Under the pieces are notes generated by a model. That model searched no databases. It was given only the letters and a program-made list of their open reading frames with translations, and was not told the DNA's origin. From the NCBI GenBank assembly GCA_017469605.1, contig JAFUGB010000179.1, forward strand, positions 1 through 10,758: a DNA stretch of 10,758 bases. Reading direction: 5' to 3'. This document shows positions 5,728 through 10,758 of the stretch, piece by piece. Position 1 is the first letter of the stretch; every line of letters begins with the position of its first letter. Both the position numbers and the translations under genes were made by a program. The stretch comes from Clostridia bacterium (GTDB taxonomy: Bacteria; Bacillota; Clostridia; Christensenellales; Aristaeellaceae).

Positions 5728-6720
5728 ATGACCACCATCAAGGAGGTAGCCAGGCGCGCCGGCGTATCCGTCACCACGGTATCCCGGGTGCTGAACCACC
5801 GGGGCTATATCAGCAGTGAAATGTATCAAAAAGTGGGCCAGGCCATGAAGGAGCTCAACTACCGCCCCAATGAACTGGCCCGCTCCCTGCTGCGGCAAAG
5901 CTCCCGCCTGATCGGCGTGCTGGTGCCCATCATTGACAACCCCTTTTTTGGCGAAGTGGTCAGCCAGCTGATCCGCGTCGCCACCGCCCGGGGATACAAA
6001 ATCATCCTGTACTGCTCCGGCAGCGATCCGTCCAGCAGCGCCCAGGACTATGTAAACATGCTGGAAGCCAACCAGGTGGACGGCATCATCCTGTGTCTCA
6101 ACACCCGGGAGATCGACGAAAAGCTGGACCGCCGCCTGCCCGTGGTATCCTTTGAGCGCTACCGGCTGGAAACGCTGCCCACGGTTTCCTGCGATAACCG
6201 CCAGGGCGGCGAGCTGGCCGCCCGGGAGCTGCTGCGCTGCGGCTGCCGCCATCCCGTAATGGCCGGACTGTGGGACGATCCCTGGATGCCGGCCTATGAG
6301 CGCTATACCGCCTTCTGCGACGTCATGCGGGCGGCGGGCATGCCCTATGGTCTGGTGGAAGCGGGAGAATGCGGCCGGCAGGCCGATTATGCCCGGCTGG
6401 CCCGGCTGGTATTTGAGCGCTATCCCCAGACGGACGGCGTTTTTTGCACCAGCGATCATGTGGCCACCTATATCCTGCAGCAGGCCGCCCGCACGGGGCG
6501 GCGCATCCCCCAGGATGTCAAGGTGGTGGGCTTCAATGACAACAGCCTGGCCTCCATGCTCAATCCTCCCCTCACCAGCGTGCGCCAGCCCCTGGAAAAG
6601 ATGTGCGAGGCCGCTGTGGACCTGCTGATCCGGCAGATCCAGGGGGAGGAAGTGCCCCAGGAAACCGTGCTGCCCGTAACGCTGCACCGCCGGGAAAGCA
6701 CCCGGATTTTTCCAGAATAA
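5728..6720 (+). CDS. LacI-family transcriptional regulator, probable local repressor
   Basis: A 330-residue LacI/GalR-family protein of normal length. The helix-turn-helix is at residues 3-23 (TIKEVARRAGVSVTTVSRVLN) and the hinge at about 45-56 (YRPNELARSLLR); Leu54 is the likely minor-groove leucine that inserts at the central CG of the operator. The periplasmic-binding-protein-like effector domain begins at about 61 (LIGVLVPIIDNPFFGEVV) and includes the VSCDNRQGGELAARELL and VVGFNDNSLASML stretches typical of sugar-responsive members. It lies inside the operon, 5 bp after the MBL hydrolase gene. It very likely binds the paired CG-centred palindromes at 1543-1562 and 1618-1643 and releases them when the imported substrate or a product accumulates (inference). 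GAGG at 5714-5717 precedes the ATG. Confidence 0.93.
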   Translation: MTTIKEVARRAGVSVTTVSRVLNHRGYISSEMYQKVGQAMKELNYRPNELARSLLRQSSRLIGVLVPIIDNPFFGEVVSQLIRVATARGYKIILYCSGSDPSSSAQDYVNMLEANQVDGIILCLNTREIDEKLDRRLPVVSFERYRLETLPTVSCDNRQGGELAARELLRCGCRHPVMAGLWDDPWMPAYERYTAFCDVMRAAGMPYGLVEAGECGRQADYARLARLVFERYPQTDGVFCTSDHVATYILQQAARTGRRIPQDVKVVGFNDNSLASMLNPPLTSVRQPLEKMCEAAVDLLIRQIQGEEVPQETVLPVTLHRRESTRIFPE

Positions 6721-6734
6721 AGGAGCTTGCACCC

Positions 6735-8312
6735 ATGACACAGCATTCCCCCTTTCCGCGCTGTTCCCCCGAAGCCGTGGGGATTCCCAGCGCGGCCATC
6801 CACCAACTGCTTGATACGCTGGAGAACGGCGGCTTTACCCGCATGCATGGGCTGATGATCATGCGGCAGGGCAAGGTATGCGCCGAGGGCTGGTGGGCGC
6901 CCTATGCGCCCGGCCTGCATCACAGCGACCATTCCCTGAGCAAAACCTATACCGCCACGGCCATCGGCCTGGCGGAATACGAGGGCCTGCTGCGGCTGGA
7001 CAGCCGGGCGGCCGATCTCCTGCCCGATAAAATGCCGCCCGTGCTCACCGATCGCCTGGCCGCGCTGACCGTTCGGGATATCCTGCTGATGGGCGCCGGC
7101 TCGGAAACAGAGGCCGAGCGCTACCCGGCCGACTGGCTGGAGGATTTTTTCGCGCGCCCCATGGAGCATGATCCCGGCACCTTCTGGCGCTATAACAGCC
7201 ACGCCACCGCCGTGCTGTCCGCCATTGTGGAAAAGGTCAGCGGCCAAAGCATGGTGGATTTTTTAACGCCGCGCCTGTTTGACAAAATCGGGATCAACGC
7301 TTCGCGCGTCCTGTGCCGGCGGGGCGGGGACGGCACCTGCCTGGGCGGGCACGGCATGTTTACCACCACCGAAGATAACCTGCGGCTGATGAAGCTGTAC
7401 CTGGACGGCGGCGTATGGGAAGGCGAACGCCTGCTGGCAGCGCAGTTTGTCCGGGACGCGACGCGTCCGCTGATGGATACAATCCCCGCCCACGCGCATA
7501 CGCCATGGATCGCTGACAACTGCGCAGGGTACGGCTACCAGATCTGGCAATGCCGTTATCCCGGCGCATACCGGGCCGACGGCGCCTACGGCCAGTTCTC
7601 CGTGGTGATCCCTTCGCTGGATATGATCGTATCCATCCATGAGTGCGGTTACCTGGGCGAGCATATGACCCACAACGAGCTGCGGATGCTGAAGGGAAAA
7701 ACAGGCGAATACGCCCCCGTGCATGGCCCCCAGGCCACGCTGAATGCCCTGTTTGAAATATTGATCCCCCAGGTGCAGGACCATCCCCTGCCTCCCTGCG
7801 CCCAATCCGACACGCTGAAAAACCGCATGCTGCGGCTTTCACTGCCCCGGCCTGACGGCGGACAGGCGGCAAACTGGCAGGCCCGTGAAGCGGCAATGCG
7901 CCTGCGGGCCGATGGCGGTAAAATTTCCTTCGGCATCCTGTACGGCATGTCCAAGCACCGGACGGCCTACCCCGGCGCGGAGGAAATCACCCTGCGCTTT
8001 GGGCGGGACGAGCTGGAAATTTCCTGGACCGAGGGCGGCGTAACCCGCCGCCTGACGGCCGACGCGCAGGGCGGGCGGCGGACCGGGCGGCTGGTCTATA
8101 CCCAGGACCGGGAAGTGGTCACGCGGATCGACGCCGCCGCCTGGCTCGACAGCACGGGGCGGCTGCAGCTGTCGCTGCTGTGGACCGAAACCGAAATGGA
8201 AAACCGTTTTTCTTTCCGGTTTGACGGCGGGCAGGCGGAAATTGAAAAATGGATCGACAGCGGGCTGATGGGCGCGCAGGTCCGAGAAAAAGCGGTATAT
8301 CAAATCTGTTGA
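6735..8312 (+). CDS. Serine hydrolase of the beta-lactamase/esterase (class C-like) family with extra C-terminal domain
   Basis: A 525-residue penicillin-binding-protein-fold hydrolase, probably an esterase or amidase rather than a true beta-lactamase. The nucleophile motif SxxK is SLSK (Ser67, Lys70), the second motif is YNS (Tyr153-Asn154-Ser155), and DGAYGQ at 282-287 sits where the KTG-like or HxG third motif is expected. There is no signal peptide or membrane segment, so it should be cytosolic, where it could trim an ester from the imported compound. Residues from about 345 to 525 form an additional region rich in predicted beta strands that is not recognised and makes the protein longer than a bare catalytic domain. 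The start is set by AGGAG at 6721-6725, which overlaps the repressor stop; an upstream in-frame extension lies inside the repressor gene. The substrate is unknown. Confidence 0.85.
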   Translation: MTQHSPFPRCSPEAVGIPSAAIHQLLDTLENGGFTRMHGLMIMRQGKVCAEGWWAPYAPGLHHSDHSLSKTYTATAIGLAEYEGLLRLDSRAADLLPDKMPPVLTDRLAALTVRDILLMGAGSETEAERYPADWLEDFFARPMEHDPGTFWRYNSHATAVLSAIVEKVSGQSMVDFLTPRLFDKIGINASRVLCRRGGDGTCLGGHGMFTTTEDNLRLMKLYLDGGVWEGERLLAAQFVRDATRPLMDTIPAHAHTPWIADNCAGYGYQIWQCRYPGAYRADGAYGQFSVVIPSLDMIVSIHECGYLGEHMTHNELRMLKGKTGEYAPVHGPQATLNALFEILIPQVQDHPLPPCAQSDTLKNRMLRLSLPRPDGGQAANWQAREAAMRLRADGGKISFGILYGMSKHRTAYPGAEEITLRFGRDELEISWTEGGVTRRLTADAQGGRRTGRLVYTQDREVVTRIDAAAWLDSTGRLQLSLLWTETEMENRFSFRFDGGQAEIEKWIDSGLMGAQVREKAVYQIC

Positions 8313-8315
8313 GGG
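8311..8315 (+). promoter_or_regulatory. Ribosome binding site favouring ATG 8323 over TTG 8320
   Basis: GAGGG overlaps the stop codon (TGA 8310-8312) of the serine hydrolase gene and lies 7 bases before ATG 8323. The codon just before it, TTG 8320, is also a possible start, but ATG at this spacing is the better choice and gives the family-typical N terminus MKLLIISDIH. Confidence 0.7.
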
Positions 8316-8322
8316 CCGGTTG

Positions 8323-9090
8323 ATGAAGCTATTGATTATTTCGGATATCCATGCCAATGTGACGGCGCTGGAGGCCGTGGCCCAAAGCGCGGGCCCGGTG
8401 GACGCCATTTACTGCGCGGGAGACTTCGTGGATTACGGAACCGATCCCCATGAGGCCATCGCCTGGGTCCGCGACCACGGCGTGCGCTGCGTAATGGGCA
8501 ACCACGACCGCCATCTTCTGAATATCCTGGCATCGGATGAGGTGACGCGCTTTCGCGGCACCCGGCAATGGAAATGGGTGCATGACAACTGCGCCCGCAT
8601 CACGGCGGAGGATGCCGATTTTCTGCGGGGCCTACCCCTGCATATCAGCTTTTCCGCCGATGGAATCGATTACGTGATGCAGCACCAGATGAAGGATGGC
8701 TGTTACGATATGCCTGAGAGCGTGCAGGCCTTTGACGACTGCTGGCAAAGCTGGTATACCGGGCCCAAGTCCCCCCATCCCAGGCGCATGATCTTTGGCC
8801 ATACCCACCGCCGCTGCATGCATATGCTGGATGATGACAGGCTGTGGCTCAACCCCGGATCGGTCAGCTACCGCCGTCCGGACGACGACGACAAGCGCGC
8901 CCATTATATGCTGATCCAGGATGGCCGCGTAACCTTCCACGCCGTGCCTTATCAGCGCGGCGCCATGCTGGCGCGGGTCATGGAATATGTCCGGCGCGGG
9001 GATATGCTGGAAACCGATTTGCAGGACCTGCTCTTTTTCTTTGGCGACGCGAAAACTACCCGGGATCCGTTGCCCGTTCCAAGCCGGTAG
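8323..9090 (+). CDS. Calcineurin-like metallophosphoesterase, YfcE/MJ0936 type
   Basis: A 255-residue cytosolic phosphoesterase with a dinuclear metal centre. All family blocks are visible in order: SDIH (Asp8, His10), GDFVDYG (Asp34), GNHD (Asn60, His61), QH (His121), GHTH (His160, His162) and NPGSV (177-181). Related enzymes hydrolyse phosphodiesters such as bis-p-nitrophenyl phosphate or 2',3'-cyclic nucleotides, or phosphomonoesters; the natural substrate is rarely known. It is slightly longer than the usual 165-240 residues, with an extra tail after residue 215. The gene sits 10 bp after the serine hydrolase and 12 bp before the GDPD gene. It is therefore co-transcribed with two other phosphodiesterase-type genes, and could remove the phosphate left after diester cleavage (inference). 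Confidence 0.87.
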   Translation: MKLLIISDIHANVTALEAVAQSAGPVDAIYCAGDFVDYGTDPHEAIAWVRDHGVRCVMGNHDRHLLNILASDEVTRFRGTRQWKWVHDNCARITAEDADFLRGLPLHISFSADGIDYVMQHQMKDGCYDMPESVQAFDDCWQSWYTGPKSPHPRRMIFGHTHRRCMHMLDDDRLWLNPGSVSYRRPDDDDKRAHYMLIQDGRVTFHAVPYQRGAMLARVMEYVRRGDMLETDLQDLLFFFGDAKTTRDPLPVPSR

Positions 9091-9102
9091 GGAGGGAAGC
9101 CC

Positions 9103-9909
9103 ATGAAACAAATTCTGATCGCCGCCCACCGCGGCCTGCGGGGCGGCAACCTGGTGGAAAATACGCTGCCGGCCTTCCGGGCCGCCCTGCGCAGCGGCGC
9201 CGACATCCTGGAGATGGACCTCAAGCGCACCCAGGATGGCGTGCTGGTGCTGTTTCATGATCTGGATGTGCACCGCCTGCTGCCAACGCTGCATGGGCCG
9301 GTACGCGCCCACACGCTGCGGGAGCTGCGCTGCTTCAGCCTGAACAACCAGATTGGCGAGCCGTCGGGCTGCGCCGTCGCCACCCTGGAGGAGGCGCTTT
9401 CGGCGTTCCGGAACCGGTGCCTGATCAACCTGGACCAGGCCGACGGTTTCATAGAGGAAGCATGGCCGCTGGTCACCCGGCAGGGCATGGCGGACCAGGT
9501 GGTGTTCAAGGGCGCGCCGCCCTTTGACGGGGCGTTGGTCCGCCTGGCGCGCTGCGATTGGCAGCCGCTGTTTATGCCCATCCTGCGCACGGATGCCGAT
9601 ATCGCGGCCTTCCGCGCCCTGCCCGGCCAGGTGCGCATACCCATGGTGGAGGTCATGTTCCAGCGGGAGGACGCGGCGGTGCTCGCCCCGGCGTTCCGGC
9701 AGGAGCTGGCCCGGCAGGACATCCGCGTATGGGTCAACGCCCTGGACCTGGGAAAATATCCCCCGGATATGTGCGCCCTGCACAATGATACCGTTTCCAT
9801 GCTCCACGGCCCGGAAAACGGCTGGGGCTGGCTGATCGACCACGGGGCTGATGTGATTCAGACCGATTTTCCCCGGGAGCTGCGGGATTACCTGGGCGCA
9901 AAAAACTGA
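9103..9909 (+). CDS. Glycerophosphodiester phosphodiesterase (GDPD) family protein
   Basis: A 268-residue TIM-barrel phosphodiesterase that would split a glycerol- or sugar-phosphodiester into an alcohol and a phosphomonoester. The catalytic start is plain: AAHRG (His9, Arg10), ENTLPAF (19-25), LEMDLKRTQDG with metal ligands Glu37 and Asp39, and HD (His52, Asp53). The third acidic ligand, normally Glu in an IEIK-like strand, appears as Asp111 in INLDQ, a departure worth noting. The C-terminal stretch WGWLIDHGADVIQTDFPRELRDYL is typical of a GDPD subgroup. There is no signal peptide, so it acts in the cytoplasm like UgpQ. It is the last gene of the operon, preceded by GGAGGG at 9091-9096 and followed by a strong terminator. 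Together with the importer it suggests phosphodiester scavenging. Confidence 0.88.
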   Translation: MKQILIAAHRGLRGGNLVENTLPAFRAALRSGADILEMDLKRTQDGVLVLFHDLDVHRLLPTLHGPVRAHTLRELRCFSLNNQIGEPSGCAVATLEEALSAFRNRCLINLDQADGFIEEAWPLVTRQGMADQVVFKGAPPFDGALVRLARCDWQPLFMPILRTDADIAAFRALPGQVRIPMVEVMFQREDAAVLAPAFRQELARQDIRVWVNALDLGKYPPDMCALHNDTVSMLHGPENGWGWLIDHGADVIQTDFPRELRDYLGAKN

Positions 9910-9921
9910 AAACAACAAATC

Positions 9922-9959
9922 GGCGCTGCCCTGATTTTATTCAGCGGCAGCGCCTTTAT
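9922..9959. terminator. Bidirectional intrinsic terminator between convergent genes
   Basis: Positions 9922-9930 (GGCGCTGCC) pair with 9946-9954, and the inner CTGA/TCAG (9931-9934 with 9941-9944) extends the stem past a single bulged C, around loop TTTTAT. On the plus strand it is followed by TTTATC, 12 bases after the GDPD stop. On the minus strand the stem is followed by ATTTGTTGTTTTC, a better T-rich tail for the exporter gene ending at 9973. Confidence 0.85.
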
Positions 9960-9972
9960 CATGCCCCGTCTG

Positions 9973-10758
9973 TCAGCCATCCAGGATTTCCCTTGTCTTA
10001 TCCTCCTCAAACTGGCTCATGTACAGCTTATAATAGCTGCCCTTTTGCCGCAGCAGCTCCTGGTGGGTCCCCGATTCGCGGATTTTTCCCTCCTCGATCA
10101 CCAGGATGCGGTCCGCCGAGCGCACCGTGGACAGGCGATGGGCGATGATGAAGGAGGTGCGGCCCTTCAGGGTTTGATTGATGGCATGCTGGATGATGGC
10201 CTCGGTTTCGGTATCCACCGAGGATGTGGCCTCGTCCAGGATAAAGATCCGGGGATCGGCCAGAATGGCGCGGGCAAAGGAGATCAGCTGCTTTTCGCCG
10301 GTGGACAGGCGGCTGCCGCCCTCGCCCACATCGGTATCATATCCCTTTTCCATGCGCAGGATAAAGGGCTCGGCGTTGACCAGCCGGGCGGCGCGGACGA
10401 TCTCCTCGTCGGTGGCGTCCAGCCTGCCGTAGCGGATATTATCCCGGATGGTGCCCGAAAAGAGCCGCGGCTCCTGGAGCACATAGCCCAGGTTGGATTG
10501 CAGCCAGAGCTGGCTGCGCTGCCGGCAGTCAACGCCGTCGATCTTCACGCTGCCTGCCGTGGGCTCATAAAACCGGCATACCAGGTTTACCACCGTGCTC
10601 TTCCCCGCGCCGGTGGGGCCCACCAGCGCGACGGTTTCCCCGGCGTTCACATGGAGGTTAAAATCGGCCAGCACGCGCTCGCCTTCGTTATACCGGAAGT
10701 CCACGTGCTCAAAATCGATATCGCCCTTTATTTCAGGCCAGTTTTGGCGCTTGGGGTC
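9973..10758 (-). CDS. ABC exporter, C-terminal nucleotide-binding domain (partial, cut by window edge)
   Basis: The last 261 residues of an ABC-type multidrug/lipid exporter half-transporter; the frame stays open to the right edge, so the transmembrane part lies outside. Numbering from the edge: EIKGDIDFEHVDFRY at 9-23 (A-loop Tyr23), Walker A GPTGAGKST at 47-55, Q-loop Gln95, signature LSTGE at 151-155, Walker B IFILDE at 171-176 with catalytic Glu176, and H-loop His207. The catalytic Glu and His are intact, so this subunit should hydrolyse ATP. The signature reads LSTGE instead of LSGGQ, a variant seen in many Firmicute exporters. A GTG at 10702-10704 is an internal Val, not a start. It converges on the phosphodiester operon and is separated by a terminator, so it is not part of it. 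It cannot be the missing importer ATPase, being an exporter type. Confidence 0.92.
   Translation of the reverse strand, partial: DPKRQNWPEIKGDIDFEHVDFRYNEGERVLADFNLHVNAGETVALVGPTGAGKSTVVNLVCRFYEPTAGSVKIDGVDCRQRSQLWLQSNLGYVLQEPRLFSGTIRDNIRYGRLDATDEEIVRAARLVNAEPFILRMEKGYDTDVGEGGSRLSTGEKQLISFARAILADPRIFILDEATSSVDTETEAIIQHAINQTLKGRTSFIIAHRLSTVRSADRILVIEEGKIRESGTHQELLRQKGSYYKLYMSQFEEDKTREILDG

Noticed and set aside
8632..9918. 428-codon minus-strand open frame opposite the metallophosphoesterase and GDPD genes
   Set aside because: It spans two well-supported plus-strand genes and has no recognisable domain; a codon-bias shadow.
10120..10320. Signature LSTGE instead of LSGGQ in the exporter ATPase as a sign of a dead subunit
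   Set aside because: The Walker B Glu and H-loop His are intact, and this signature variant is common in Firmicute exporter subunits, so it is probably active.

Overview
The window looks like accessory metabolism from a GC-rich (roughly 60%) anaerobic Firmicute, most likely a gut-type clostridium. This is inferred from strong AGGAG/GGAGG ribosome sites, SigA-type promoters, a family 1 carbohydrate ABC importer without its own ATPase, a LacI-family regulator and a Gram-positive-style exporter half. No rRNA, tRNA, CRISPR array, transposase or phage gene was seen.

Layout: (1) 1-361 has no convincing gene but carries a cluster of perfect hairpins (12-39, 58-78, 81-97, 175-201) and a terminator-like hairpin (289-317). 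(2) 362-1396, minus strand: a PLP-dependent threonine-aldolase-like enzyme with its own promoter. (3) 1397-1680: a divergent control region. Rightward it has a consensus SigA promoter (TTGACA, 17 bp, extended TATAAT) flanked by two related LacI-type operators, one over the -35 and one in the 5' leader. (4) 1681-9909, plus strand: eight tightly packed genes, read as one operon: extracellular solute-binding protein, two MalF/MalG-type permeases, a PhnP-like metallo-beta-lactamase-fold hydrolase, a LacI-family repressor, a serine hydrolase of the beta-lactamase/esterase class, a YfcE-type metallophosphoesterase and a GDPD-family phosphodiesterase. A strong hairpin separates the binding-protein gene from the permeases. 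(5) 9922-9954: a bidirectional terminator. (6) 9973-10758, minus strand: the C-terminal nucleotide-binding half of an ABC exporter, cut by the window edge.

How the genes may work together (inference): the importer takes up a small organic solute. Three metal-dependent phospho(di)esterases of unrelated folds plus a serine esterase would then dismantle it in the cytoplasm. This suggests a phosphodiester or decorated-sugar ligand such as a glycerophosphodiester, a sugar phosphodiester or a cyclic phosphate. The repressor gene lies inside the operon and probably acts on the paired operators in front of the binding-protein gene, giving substrate-induced, autoregulated expression. The parallel is with Ugp (glycerophosphodiester) and Acc (agrocinopine) uptake systems, but the gene set differs and the substrate is unknown.
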